From Sinonovacula constricta (Eukaryota; Mollusca; Bivalvia; Cardiida; Solecurtidae): 64,000 nt of DNA. The translations under genes were made by a program, and so were the position numbers. Positions 12,967 through 24,956 of the stretch are shown here, piece by piece. The notes below the pieces were generated by a model that searched no databases, was not told the origin of the DNA, and saw only the letters and a list, made by a program, of their open reading frames with translations. The stretch lies in NCBI GenBank assembly GCA_007844125.1, contig CM017561.1, positions 29,701,994 through 29,765,993 of the forward strand, read 5' to 3'. The stretch's first letter is position 1. Each line of letters starts with the position of its first letter.

Positions 12967-13134
12967 ATCAACGTGCTGACAAAAGTGTCAATTTCTTATT
13001 ACAAAATACAATGTTTGGCGAATCGTGTAGGTATTTAAGGTTAATCAACAAAAGCGTCCTTTAAAGATGTTCGCTTGTTAATACATCCCAGAAACACGAA
13101 TATGGTGATAATGTCGACGTCCAGCTAATTATTG

Positions 13135-13286
13135 GTGAAGGAAGACCCCAGATCAGCTAGAACCACTGGCGTACCACACGTTAGCTGGAGAACCTCCCCA
13201 CATCTAAGTTCTCGCCCAAACTGGTCCCAAGCGGTGAACGACTGAGGTGTCAGCGACTCTAACCGCTCGACCACTGGCGCACCTCC
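13135..13286 (-). mobile_element. tRNA-derived SINE, family 3 relative
   Basis: On the minus strand a Ser-tRNA-like head is visible (GGTCGAGCGGTTAGAGTCGC), followed by a body with GGGGAGGTTCTCCAGCTAAC, comparable to the GGAAGGTTTTCTAGCTGACC of the 15694 copy. The B box is degraded. Confidence 0.55.
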
Positions 13287-13779
13287 TCTACTGAATATGT
13301 GGCAACAATATTATTGTTAATTAAATGACTTTTAAGCGTTAATCAGACGCACATTTTAAGTGGTGAAGTTTTAACAACAGACGACAGTGTCTTGCAACTT
13401 TGTTATAAGTGCATTTCACTTTTCTTTTGTTTCTATTTCTATTTCTATACTACTAATTACTCTCGTTGAAAATCTTTTGTTTCCGCCCGTTCCAGGCGGT
13501 TAACTTGTCCGTCTGATATCTTAACCTGGGATATGTGTTTACAAATTGAGCCCGGCATGTTCGGTGTGACAGAACCTTTTTCAGGTGGTCAGGAGTAGCA
13601 AGAACGTTTCAGCGGACATATTGTTCTGACAGAGACTCAAACCTACAACCATGGGCGAACTCAACCTTGTGAACAGAGCCCCAACAACCTTAATGCGCAC
13701 GTGAAGGTAAGACAAAAGCACCGTGTGACCGCTTATTAAAAGTAAACGTTAATAATGTGTGTAATCTTCAGATCACTGT

Positions 13780-14396
13780 TACGTCAAATACAGCTTCTAC
13801 CATATACCCTGTATACAGCTTCCGCCGTATGCAGTTTCCCTTGATACAGCTTCCCTTGATACAGCTCCCACCGTTTACCCCGTATATAGCTTCCACCTTA
13901 TACAGCTTCCACCGTATACAACTCCCACCATATTCCCCGTATACAGCTTCCACCGTGTACATCTTCCCCCGTATGCAGCTCCCACCGTATACAGCTTCCA
14001 CCGTATACAGCTCCCACCGGATACCCCGTATACAGCTTACACCGTATACAGCTTCCACCGTATACAGCTTCCACCATATACAGCTTCCATCGTATACAGC
14101 TTCCACCGTATACAGCTTCCACCATATACCCCGTATACAGCTTCCACCGTATACAGTTTCGCCCGTATACAGCTTCCACCGTATACAGCTCCCACCGTAT
14201 GTAGCTCCCACCGTATATCCCGTTTAAAGCTTCCTCCGTATACAGCTTCCCCCGTATACAGCTCCTAACGTATACCATGTATACAACTTCCACCGTAAAC
14301 AGCTTCCACCCTATACAGCTCCCACCGTATACAGCTCCCACCGTATACCCCGTATATAACTCACCACCCTATACAGCTTCCATCGTATACAGCTCC
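13780..14396 (+). repeat. 16-bp minisatellite in the pseudogene intron
   Basis: About 35 imperfect copies of ACCGTATACAGCTTCC, with CTCCC/CTTCC variants and occasional ACCGTATACCCC inserts. All frames stay open on both strands, so the 140-156 codon frames here reflect the repeat and not a gene. Confidence 0.9.
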
Positions 14397-14399
14397 CTG

Positions 14400-15690
14400 T
14401 GGTGCTCTATCCGATGACAAACAACGATGACTGCAATGGATAGAGCTTCCATCGAGACTTTATACGTCAAGATTTTGACGGAAGAAGCTTTGTTAGACCC
14501 AATCTCATTAAAATCATATCCTAATTTCCCTCATCTACTGTCCGTGATTAGGATCTGACTACATCGCATAAGAGGTCGTGTCAAAATGTCCATTTTTAAG
14601 TAGAATACGAAAGGATTTTCAACGCAACCCACTGCGAAAACGCTTTCGTTATCCGCCATGACAACTGCAGCGAGCGAGTTGTGAATGTATTTACCAGTGT
14701 TACTAAAATAAGGATTTCTAGTTCAAAACTTCTTTTTGTTGGATGGTTTATACATATTTGTAGAGGTTATATATGTCTCTTTTGAAATATGTAAAGTTAA
14801 GTTTAAGAATGTGTGTACGCGACCCTTTACCATTAAAATTTTATAGCGTGTAGAACGTTGCTCGCAGTATACCACAAGATTTTGTTGCCGAGAATTTCAT
14901 TGGCTACTGAAAAGGATCAATTTGAGGTGAACCGTAATGGGAAGTCATCAGATCCTATTACGCGTGATACTGAAGCTGATTTAAATGAGATTGTGTTAGA
15001 CCACACTTTTATCAACTCACATTTTCACGAAAAAAATTGCATACACAACAGGTTAAGTAGGATACAAAATAGGTGCCTTTAGAAAGGGTTTGGCACTAGA
15101 AGCACATATTCGGTTGACATAAGAAAACACCATCAACTTTGTTGTCTCACACAACAAATTGGATCTAATCTGTACTCTGTCTTGACTCTTTCTCTCTTTC
15201 CTCCCGTCCATCAGTAGTTCTGTCATTTGTTTGGTTAATATATAATGCTAGAGCGTTGTTATGAGATTGTGTTTGTAATTAGGGCTATCGTGTAGTTAGC
15301 CATTGTTTTTTTTATTAAAATGGTGGTTGAGGGATGATTAAAATGCTCATGTCATATAATATATAATTTCAGTTTCTTAGACTAATAGTTTTATAATTTT
15401 TATTAAAGTTAGCGGACGTTTGTAATATAATGCATCACCAAGTCAAATCTTTTCGTGTAACGAAATGCTCTGCCTACCCTATTGAAAACGCACTTTTTGA
15501 CTAATATCTCCAATACCTCGGACAAATAGCTAAAATAACTCAGACAAATACTTGCACCAACTCGGACAAATAGCTACGACAAATTGCTCAGCGATCGTAT
15601 TCGTTTAAATAAACATACACAAACATGCTATAGAAGTAAGAAACAACACTATTGATAATATTTTTTTCTGCTGATATGCAATTAATTACA
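14400..15690. other. Intronic DNA of the pseudogene
   Basis: No gene. AT-rich unique-looking sequence. Confidence 0.4.
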
Positions 15691-15693
15691 TAG

Positions 15694-15931
15694 AGGGCGC
15701 CCGTGGCGTAGTTGTAGAGTCGCCGACTTGTAACTCCACTGACTGCATAGCCTCTCACCGCGTGGGTTCGAGTCCCGTTCGGGGCAAAGGACATAATATG
15801 GGAAGGTTTTCTAGCTGACCTGCGATGCGCCGGTAGTTCTACCCAGTCATTTGTCTGTGGTCTACTTCCACCAAAACAGCTGGACGTCGCTATAATGATC
15901 ATAATTGGTCGCTGCTATGAATCTCAAAAAC
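15694..15931 (+). mobile_element. tRNA-derived SINE, family 3 (best copy)
   Basis: The head has an A-box-like GTGGCGTAGTTGTAGAG and a perfect B box GGTTCGAGTCC. The body has CTAGCTGACCTGCGATGCGC and ACAGCTGGACGTCGCTATAA. The tail is AAAACAAAACAAAAC. Relatives or fragments lie at 11986, 13135, 16903, 41793, 58483 and 61512. Confidence 0.75.
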
Positions 15932-16902
15932 AAAACAAAACAATTAATTATCGGTTTGTATACGAATTGTGTATTACAGTTACTTTGAAGTCACGCTAAA
16001 CTTGCATTTAAATTGAAGCCGATACATTATTCATGTTTGATTGACCTATTAATGGAAAATCCATATTAGTTTCGAATTATTTAAACAGCTATGTGGTTAA
16101 AACATGTACATTTGCATTGTAAGCATACTGTTCCAACGACAAGATAGGCAGTGGGTGCGGATTTATGATCGATATATTCACTGTGATTGCCTATTCAGTT
16201 TAAAGTGGTGTCCGGCAGTTTAAACCAAACATTTTTCCTCAGATAAACAAATTAAGTCATTGTTTCTTGAAAAATTCTTGCGAAATTGTGTTCATTGATG
16301 CCTTATATCTACGTGAACAGTAAAGCATAAATCCCCACTTGGTATTGTTTGTCATTTTTTTTAACTTTCAGTGCGCCTTTGAGGATGTGCTTGGAGAGAC
16401 CTGATGGTGTACACGCCATTGACTGCGTTTGGTCGAACTACTTACAAATGCTTCGAGTGCTGGAAGAGCTTACTGTACAAGATTGCCACACTTCTCTGTG
16501 GCATCTGCATCGGGAGCTACTGGGGCTGCGTGTTCTCCTGCATCGCCTGTGAACACGTCTGGTGCATCACACCATTCATGAAGGTCGTCGAGATGAAGTG
16601 CAGCATCTTCAGAAATCTCTGCCATCTTTGTGTCGGCTGCCTGCTCGGCCCTTGCTGCGAAACATGCTGCCATCTTCTTTAGTAAAATCAAGATACAGAA
16701 AGGCTAGGAAAATGTCATTATTTCTTAACTGTTATTATGGCGATATATATCGAACTTTTGCGACTTTTGCAGCAATGTTCGAAACAAATAACTTTAAATC
16801 GACTAATCAACCAAGATGGGATTTTTTTTCATTCGTTAACAAGCTGACATAATCCCCAGAAACGACTTAAGGTATCGCTAACGGCTGAATATGCCACTTA
16901 TT

Positions 16903-17090
16903 TACCTTCGCTGACTCCTCGACCGTCCCGGCCGGGCGAAAATTTTCTTGCGGTGAGGTCTTTCGCTTGACGTTCGGTGTCTTAGTGGTTCTACTGAGAC
17001 ATTTGTTTGCAATGATCCTTCGTCATGAAAAGCTTGACGTCGCTTATAATGACTATTATAGTGTGGATACGAAGCACTGAAAAACAACCT
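16903..17090 (+). mobile_element. Diverged SINE fragment, family 3
   Basis: Shares the order of body blocks with the 15694 copy (GTGGTTCTACTGAGACATTTG, GCTTGACGTCGCTTATAATG, then a tail with ACAACCTCCGCCACC). There is no recognisable tRNA-like head. Confidence 0.45.
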
Positions 17091-17099
17091 CCGCCACCA

Positions 17100-17591
17100 A
17101 CAACAAACGAATACAATTTAATTCCATGGCATTTAGTGTAAAGAAAAAAAGTATAAAAGTAGGCCAGGAAAAAAAAAAAGAAACAGTGCTCTCCAGTTAA
17201 TTACAATGAATTTTTACAAGACCATTCTAGTTTTTGTAACAAAATGGCGACACATCATAACGATGTTAGTGCTTTTAACAATATCTGATATTAACAATAT
17301 CTGATTGTATATTTAGGTGATATACAGTCGTTGTGTGTATTAATAATTTTAATTATTAATTTTAATATATTGCAACTCGTTGAATAAAAAGTTCTCCATT
17401 TACATATCGTTTCTTTTCTTCAAGGACTTTCCCCCATTTTTTGTTATCCTAATTTCTTCAATCAATTCACATTTTCCACAAAAATAGTCTTTCCCACTCT
17501 AATTTTAACTTTTTAACTCAATTCCATATGACGTCCACTCCAGTTATCTCCTAAACATCTTATCTATACACCGTATATAAACTTAGTTCAT
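17100..17591. other. Intergenic DNA
   Basis: AT-rich, with nothing supported. Confidence 0.4.
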
Positions 17592-18426
17592 TTAAAGGTT
17601 ATATCCGACAGTTCCGGGGAGATATGATATCATTTATGCATAACCTCATACTTCAGTTAAACTAAAGGTTGTTTATTGCACTGTCTATATCATTAGACAG
17701 CAGATAAGGTGAAATAAATAGAGGGTCTGAGATGTGTGTTCATTAGTTACTGAAAATATTAACCGAGTTGGATACAATGATACGAAACGAGTTTGTATTT
17801 CCAGTATCTAATGAACACGAATATTAAATTCTATTTATCATATAACCAAACCATCAGCTGTTTTTTGTTTTGTTTACAATGCATCATCTTTTTTATTGTA
17901 TGAACAGTTGGCCTTTACATGTGTAATTCGGTTTGGGAGAATCCGCACAAAAATAGTTCCACTCTTTACTCGACCATTCTCGATAAAAAGGGAGCAGATT
18001 CGTTTATAACATGACTATAATGTTATTTTTTATTAATTAAAACAAGATTGTCACACGTCACACAACGATAAATAACTAGTGTGTTACCAAAAATAGCGAA
18101 TGAGTGTTACCTCGCGCTCGCGCGGTAGGTTATGTGATAATTCACTTTATATGTTTATTCTTTCCGAAACTATAAATAAGCCCAATGGGATTTCAGCTAA
18201 AAATAGATATCGACGTCCATAGCTGATTACTCGCAAAGGTCACGTGGTTTTCTCAGTTAAAAATAGCTAACTATGCATCGTGGCTAGGATAGGAAACACA
18301 ATTATTTGTAATGACAAAATGGGTTTTATGCTTAACTTTTCGCATTGGCGATTTTCAGGTAACTATAAATAAATTAGCTGCATGAGAGAAAACAAAGTGA
18401 ACCAAACTGTCGTATACCACCTTTAA
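17592..18426. mobile_element. TTAA-type inverted-repeat element carrying an inner foldback unit
   Basis: The ends are TTAAAGGTTATATCCGACAG at the left and CTGTCGTATACCACCTTTAA at the right. They are inverted copies bounded by TTAA, the target duplication typical of piggyBac- and Kolobok-like elements. Inside are a palindromic B unit (about 17718-17835) and an A unit (about 17837-18147), the same modules that form the array at 41933-47186. No transposase is visible, so it is non-autonomous. Related ends occur at 20184, 24957-25755 and 27658-28127. Confidence 0.6.
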
Positions 18427-18429
18427 GTT

Positions 18430-20180
18430 TTGATGCTTTTTTTATTTGTCCTGCTATCTACAGCTGGTATCCGATAGTTTGCCTGTATCAATTACATATA
18501 ACAATGCCATACAGCTGCTTAGGGGAATTCTGGACATACATTTCTGCATAAACACATACTTTAGTCTAAGTAAAGTAGGCTTTGAATACTATATACAGTA
18601 AAAACCTCTCCAAAAGGCACCTCTGGTCAGCAACAACCTCTTAGCAGCAACACTTTTATTTCCCCATAAGTTTTCAGTGCACTTTCACCCCTGAGCAGCA
18701 CCACCTCTGAGTAAAGGTAAACGGGCATTCAAATGCGTATATTGTCAGACAATAAAAATCTAAAATAAAACACACTTTAAAGTGTATTCTTTTCAAACCT
18801 ATCAATAGGTACGATAGCGATCTCTTCTAAAGAGCGTATACCCAGATGAATATATAACTTGATCTAACAAGATATTAGAAGTGTTAAAAATCGCCTTTAC
18901 TTAGACTAAAATGCGTGTTTATGAAGAGATCATGCCAAAATTTCATCAAACAATGGTTAGATATTGTTTTGCTTCCCTTTTTACAACGATGTATGGCATC
19001 AATGAACGGCACTTCTCACGGCCTTTTCGTGTAACACTAGTTTATTAAAAGTGCGCAAAGTTAAATAAAATTCCCAAGCTGGCATAATAACTAGGGCAGT
19101 GATATAGATATATATCCTTCTGATTAAAAAAAAAGAATTTGCACCTTTAAGAGAAATGAAAAGAAGCTTTATGTCCACATAAAAAGATTGTTTTAATCAA
19201 TACACATGTTGCCCTTCATCCGATTCTAATTGTAATATGGATTCAATATGCCCACATGCATTTGTTTACTCTGGTGAAATTATGCAATCAATAAAGATTT
19301 CAATCCTATCAATGCAAGCAACGCACCCAAACTTTTGGGTGGATCTAGCAGGGTAATATGGGGTAGGGATAGGAGTCCGGACCTTCCCTGAAATTATAAA
19401 AAATGCCTATCATGAGTGTATTTTTCAATAACTCAGAGTGTGTCACATCTTTTTGGCACTAGTAGTATTATTGTTACACGTGTGATATGAGATATGACGA
19501 ATACGCCCGTATTTACGCCTAAACTGTCTTAAAACGCATTGACATTTAACTGCATGTTCGTGTAAAGACACACTTTCTAACACTAGTCCTTCGAGAGCAT
19601 GCCCCCAGACCACCTAACACTACTTGTACTTATGGTTTTGCTCAATTTGACCTCTTCTCTCATCCCATGAAAAGATTTGATTATAGAATGTTTTTTGCTG
19701 CCGAGAATACAAGCAGTTTAGACTCTTGGAAAAAAGTTTCTAGCTGCGTCTGAAATCCAGACAATGACCTTACTTGGCTGCTACATTTGAAAGGTTTCTG
19801 TGGAAGCCGGCCACCAGACCCACTAGCACGATTGGGGCTTGCTCAAATAGGACCACAACGCAAACAAAAAAAAATCCTGGATTCGCCATTGAACCCTGCA
19901 TAGGTAAGTATGTTTAAGAGAAATCAAAGACATGCATATTGTGTATTATTAAATGGAATGTTCAGTTTTAGCTTTTTAATATTTAAAATTCCCCATGATT
20001 TTTTCTTGTCGATAAACTTGGCATGTTAGCAATTAACATGCGAACCATTTACCTGGTAACTACAGATGTACAACACTCTGCCCAGGTCTTAATCTACATT
20101 CAATAAATTCAAACGGCCGTATCTTAATAGATGGCCCGCACACTGTCCCGACAACGTTTCCTCATAAGCTCTCTTTCCCT
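18430..20180. other. Intergenic DNA with inverted-repeat fragments
   Basis: No gene. At 18464-18500 there is another copy of the left inverted-repeat end (GGTATCCGATAGTTTGCCTG). At 18598-18730 a degraded repeat reads like AACCTCTCC..GGCACCTCTGG. Otherwise AT-rich unique-looking DNA. Confidence 0.35.
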
Positions 20181-20183
20181 TTT

Positions 20184-20500
20184 AAAGGTGGTATCCAACA
20201 GTTTGGACAAAAATGTTTTCATTAAATATCTAAATAAACTATTGTCACCTAAACAGATCTCACAAAATGCTGTTTATTGATGTCCTACACATGTCTGAAA
20301 AGTGTACCATAAAGCCACACTCGTCATTACAAACATGTATTTCCTATCTAAGTCACGCTGCACAGTTAGCTATTTTTAAACTAAGACAACTACGTGGCCT
20401 CTTATGTTACTTTTCATATAGTAAGTTCAAAAAGCTTGTTTATTTGCTTATAATGAGACTTAATAATTTTATTGTAAGAGTACAGAATGCATATTTCTAG
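20184..20500. mobile_element. Fragment of TTAA-type inverted-repeat element
   Basis: Left end TTAAAGGTGGTATCCAACAG, followed by interior sequence shared in inverted form with 25440-25700 (ATTTCCTATCTAAGTCACGC is the complement of the 25575-25600 region). No matching right end was found. Confidence 0.45.
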
Positions 20501-20873
20501 ATTCGTTGGTAGATCCCTATATAAGATACCATTATCACACATTATAAGTTATAAACATGAATTTTCTTAAACGTAACGTGATATAATACATCTGAATTTA
20601 ACATTTCATGCACTCTTTTTGCGTAATGTCAAGCCACAATTGCTACCACAGTAAGAACATGTATTGTTAGTAGACAACATGTCTCGTTCGTTGTAAACGA
20701 CTTCTGAACTACTTTCATTCATGAAAACAAATGTCAACAAACGGGGTTTACATATAGCAAATCAAAATGTTATATTGAACTGAGAACGTGAGACGCTTAG
20801 TTTACACGTTACGTCATAGATGTTAACATATAATAGTCTTTTTTCATTGATTTCTCGTGTTTTTTGTAGATGA

Positions 20874-20976
20874 TTTATTTGCATTGGAATTTGTTATTGA
20901 CTATTATTTGTATTGTATGCTTAATTGCTTATTAACTGCTTAGAATGAGTTTAATAAAGTTGAGTTGAGTTGAGTT
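20874..20976 (+). mobile_element. Possible non-LTR retrotransposon 3' tail
   Basis: Similar to the reverse complement of 47667-47790: both contain TGGAATTTGTT, ACTATTATTTGT, TTGTATGC.TAA.. and end in GTTGAGTTGAGTTGAG. The simple-repeat end and the variable 5' extent suggest 3' ends of a LINE-like element. No reverse transcriptase is visible. Confidence 0.35.
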
Positions 20977-20979
20977 ATT

Positions 20980-21770
20980 ATTTTTAACCATTTAGCACAT
21001 TTTTTGTTTCACTGAAAAATCACAATCTAAATGACCACTATTTTTCTTGCTAATATGTTTCCTTATATTATCTTAAGTAATCTTTAGGTTTATATGTATT
21101 TCATTGTTCTAAAATACCATCCTTTTTATTCAGTCGAATTGATTCAAATAAGATATAATGTTAATTTGTATCAATCACTAGTGTGAACATCGATTGGAAT
21201 TTAGTGTATTTGGTCTTATATGACATTGAAAGGCTATAATATGATTGTTTTAGATATTTGATTACTATTACTATTAAGGTATATTTTTATTACTATTAAG
21301 GTATATTTATAACAACGTATAATAAATAACTTAGAATTTATCTGGAAAATAAATATTAGAGCAAGACAGAAGTTCAGTTAAATTTGTTTATTTTAACGAA
21401 CATTAAGGTATACACATATATTACTATACAATAAATGCGAATCTAAATATCACAGTCAGAAATAAATAATCTGAAACAAAGCAAGTCGCCAATGGATGAT
21501 GTTATTGCTACAACAATTCATCACGGCCAGAAATCATGGATTCTATGTACATCTGAACTGTTTCGACTCAAGTTTAAAAAGCAAAAAAGTATCCAATTAT
21601 CCAAAATAAGATGATATACCAATGTTTAAAATCAATTTTATGAGTTTTTGGATATCCGTTGAGTAGTCTCTATTTCCGTGAGCTGATTAACATTATTCAC
21701 GTTGCACTGTTTAATTTACGCCGTTTTTTAGGGCCAATCAGGGCCGAGTCTGATGATAGTCACAGGGAGA
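20980..21770. other. Intergenic DNA and probable 3' UTR of the next caveolin
   Basis: No gene. A minus-strand AATAAA at 21387-21392, about 385 nt after the stop codon of the caveolin at 21776-22863, is a possible poly(A) signal. Confidence 0.4.
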
Positions 21771-21775
21771 GGTTT

Positions 21776-22863
21776 TTACCCTTTGGTAATCTTGATTCGG
21801 CTGAAGATCATACCACAAGCCTCACATACTGGACCACAACAACACATGATCATGGTTCCCCATATCTTCTGGATACAGCCTGAGCAGATGGCGAAGTCCC
21901 TCATGCATGGAGTGTAGATCCAGACATGGTTGAATGCTGTCGCGGCGAAGTTGCAGCCCCAGGCGAGAGCAATGCAGATACCACAGAGTACGGTGAGCAC
22001 TTTGTAGCAGAGGGACTTGCCGCATTCGAAGCAGTTGTAGCTGCACTTCCATATGCAGTCAATGGACCGAACACCTTCTGGCTCTCCCAGGACATCCTCG
22101 AAGCAAACCTGCAAACACATTTAAGTTCTGTTTAATTTCTGTTTGGAAATAGGTACATGCCTAATTTTAATGATATTAACATTATGCATGCTTAAACAAC
22201 AACGCCTTAAAGCGTTTCAGGACGAAAGTCGTACAACGTTACATTGTGGTCCACGTTTAAAGTTTTCCTAAAATATATTTCTCAGAATTAAGTATGAAAT
22301 CACAGCACCTCTCACCACAACTATATGTAAATCATTTTACTGTACGGTTTCAAGTTGTAGCTATCAAATAATAACATCGAATATAAAAATGAATATACCT
22401 TTTGATATATGATATCGTTAGAAAAGGTTCTAATTCTTATTCATAATCTGATATTTTTTATTATACAAAGACATTTTTAGTATGTATATTACTATTCTGG
22501 TTCATTTACTTGGTCTATGACGTACTTTATCTTGAAAAGAAACAACGCATCAAGTATATTTAGTTTAAACATAATCAGTGGCAATTTTAAGTATTAAACT
22601 CGAAATATTAAAATCAGAATAATTGACACAAATAGCAGCCATACATTTTTATATACATAGAAAACACTTGTACAATACTTGGACTGAGTCGAATAGCTTA
22701 TGTGACAACAATATGTTTTGAAGAAAAATCATCAACATTTAACTTTTATTCTAGTTTAAAATGACTAGCAATATTTAGTAATACTGCTAAAAGTTAGACC
22801 TACCTTAATGTGATTGTTTAGATCGTTGGGATCTCTGTTGTTCATATCAAGCTCGCCACCCAT
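21776..22863 (-). CDS. CAV-like: Cysteine-rich caveolin-like protein (130 aa, two exons)
   Basis: Exon 1 is complement(22804..22863), 20 codons, MGGELDMNNRDPNDLNNHIK, donor AAG|gtaggt. Exon 2 is complement(21776..22108), 110 codons plus TAA, acceptor ttgcag. The ATG follows CAAA, a good context. The protein has the caveolin signature FEDVLGEPEG (about residues 23-32), a scaffolding-domain equivalent DCIWKCSYNCFECGKSLCYK, an intramembrane hairpin with VLCGICIALAWGC, then FNHVWIYTPC and the C-terminal SRIKITKG. By family knowledge it would sit as a hairpin in the cytoplasmic leaflet and oligomerise. Exon 2 encodes 17 cysteines. All three palmitoylated CAV1 cysteines (C133, C143, C156) have counterparts, and CAV1 P110 is cysteine. 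The N-terminal ~50 residues of CAV1 are absent. Its tail (K-I-T-K-G) groups it with 55429-57749. A TATA box lies 88 nt upstream. Confidence 0.9.
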
Positions 22864-22950
22864 TTTGATTATAATAAGGTTTGAGACCTTGTTAAGTCAA
22901 AATATCACTACTGAGCCAGGGACACTGAGACATGAAGCACCCTTTCCGTC

Positions 22951-22958
22951 CTTATATA
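22951..22958 (-). promoter_or_regulatory. TATA box of the caveolin at 21776-22863
   Basis: Minus-strand TATATAAG, 88 nt before the ATG. Four other caveolin copies have one at a similar distance. Confidence 0.65.
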
Positions 22959-22979
22959 CTGTTGTCAAAGGTAAATTGT

Positions 22980-24628
22980 TGCTATGGATGTTAATTATTG
23001 TGAATAAACCATGTTAGTGTACCCCCACAAAAAAGGGGCGGTCTTAAAAAATTTTGGGACTCAATCAAAATCACTCGTTACAACTGTCAGGGGATTGAAT
23101 AAAAGCTATATTGACATCAAAAGGAAGGCCAAGCAATCATTTTTTACGTACACACAGAAAAAATCCTAGCTTCTTTGTGTGCTAAATATAGTGACCAATT
23201 CTATTCGAAAGTCATTATATTCAAATTTTTGTTCAAAAACGATAGTACCGCGTGCTTATTGAAATACGTAGAGTTAGCCTACACTACAAATACATACGCT
23301 CATAACGAAGGTGATGTTGGTTTCCTGTGGACTTAACATTTAAAGACATGAAAATAAAGTTTCCTCTCTATGTTTAAAAGTAATGGATAATTATAACATT
23401 TAAAAACTGTGGGTTTTATTGTTTTAATAAGTAGATCTATTTGTTAAACTTAATCTATCGTGTGTCGTGTGTAGTTGGTATTACTTCATTACTTTTTTTT
23501 CCATACTTGTAAAGAAGAAGACAACATATTTAGGTGTTTGTTAAGTATGGCATTCAGTATGTAAGAATTAACGAAAATGAACATACAGTTTCTCTATGTT
23601 AACGTTTTTATACTTATGGATATTTTTATACTATTTTAACGTTGTGGACAGCTTGAATTATGTTTTAGACATTTTTTTTCGTAAAACCTTTAGAATCTTG
23701 ATCTACTTGTAGTGAAATTATAGTGAATACTATCCGTTTTTTTTTCTTCACGCTTATTGACAAGTGATTGCGGCGTTTTTTAAGTAAGTTATTCGGTATG
23801 TTATGTTTAAATTAACAGACATACAGTTTCTCAGTTTAAACTTATAGTTATGGATATTTTTTGTACTATGTTAACGCTGTAGACAGGAGGAATAAGACAA
23901 TTTTGTTAAGTCCTATTTCAGTATCTTATTCATGCTTTTTTCAACATTTTCCCCCTCACTTAATGTATTGTTGCCTGTTAATTGCTTGTCGTCTGATGTT
24001 TTTTGTTTGATGTTTGATCTATTTTAATCAGCCATGTAATTGAGATTGAATGATTATTTGTTTCTGTACTTTTACTGTTTACTCACATATCTTGACAAGA
24101 AGAATAAATAATAAATAATTTTGATGCTCGTTTATTTTCAAGCTGTTAATAAGATACGCGAATTCTTATACATACGCGAAAACCTATACATTTTTATGTT
24201 TGAACGATTGTTTTTTATTATTTTATACAGGCATGACAGATTAAATATTTTAAATTGTGTTCAATAGCCATTCTTTACATGGCTACTATGGCTACTATGT
24301 CTGTTAAAGAGTACTTAGATAAGTGCTGAATTTATTTAAGAAGAATGCACTTTAGTATGTTCTGATCTAATGAATTTATTTGGGTAAAATACATCAATAG
24401 TTTTAAGATTCTTCTGGGCTAGTCAGAACATGATAGTGATTCGACATCTACAAATAACATTTAAATTAGAATCCTCAGATAAACAAGCTACTGTCATTTA
24501 TAAAATTGTCCCAAAACCTCATCTCTCTTTTGAATTATTTATATAGAATGATTCCCTCACTCAAAACTGTGTATACGTACATGAACGCATTTTAAACTGA
24601 CAATTGTTCTTTCAAAATATGACAAGAA
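22980..24628. other. Intergenic DNA
   Basis: AT-rich with many T runs. No gene or repeat can be supported. Two loosely similar stretches (23570-23650 and 23800-23885, both with ACATACAGTTTCTC.. and TATGGATATTTTT..) suggest an old local duplication. Confidence 0.4.
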
Positions 24629-24641
24629 GCAAAGAAGTTGG

Positions 24642-24884
24642 GATTGGGATTGGGATTAGCCAGCATTTTGCCGATACTGCGCAGCGACATTTCTATCATT
24701 ATAGCACAGGGGCACTTATGAGGTGCCCAGGGAACTGAACCCGGCCGGTCCATTATACTGACACCGACGAGTCAGGCGTAATGCTGTCCCCTTAGCCCCG
24801 AGCGTCAGGAGGGAAGCCACTACTACCAACTTTAAAGTCTTTGGTTAGACCCGGCCGGGGTTCGAACCCACGACCTCCCGATCC
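24642..24884 (-). mobile_element. 5'-truncated SINE, family 1, with 13-bp target duplication
   Basis: Body identical in order to 3127-3352 but inverted, with a B box GGTTCGAACCC. The 3' tail on the minus strand is a CCCAAT repeat. GCAAAGAAGTTGG flanks it on both sides (24629-24641 and 24885-24897), a target-site duplication typical of LINE-driven insertion. The tRNA-like head is cut off before the A box. Confidence 0.8.
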
Positions 24885-24956
24885 GCAAAGAAGTTGGTAA
24901 AGTGCGGTTTTAGTGCATGTTTCTGCAGCTTTAAACACAACATATATGCAAGTCTG

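Larger units (their letters stand above)
13651..16707 (+). pseudogene. CAV-like: Cysteine-rich caveolin pseudogene (two exons)
   Basis: Exon 1 is 13651-13706 (donor AAG|gtaag) and exon 2 is 16372-16707 (acceptor ttcag). They match the two-exon plan of the other copies. Exon 1 encodes a start like MGELNLVNR but lost one base at the Asp codon of NRDPNN. It is 56 nt instead of 57, and translation would end at TGA before the donor. Exon 2 begins correctly (C-A-F-E-D-V-L-G-E) but has a +1 base at GAGACCTGAT that gives an immediate TGA. A second +1 lies at ACTACTTACAAA, and a third near 16675 brings a TAG before the ancestral C-terminus IKIQKG. Its closest relative in the window is the exon at 2109-2444, which shares the first two insertions. 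No TATA box was found upstream. The 2665-nt intron holds a 16-bp minisatellite and a SINE. Confidence 0.85.

Noticed and set aside
13757..14341. Tyr/Pro-rich and Gly/Tyr-rich repeat proteins
   Set aside because: Product of the 16-bp minisatellite in the pseudogene intron, open in frames of both strands.
15706..15785. tRNA gene (also the tRNA-like heads at 3127, 25023, 58483, 61620)
   Set aside because: A and B boxes are present but the cloverleaf is broken and each head continues into a body shared with other dispersed copies, so they are SINEs.
22814..23017. 67-residue plus-strand frame
   Set aside because: Overlaps exon 1 and promoter of the minus-strand caveolin; a shadow frame.
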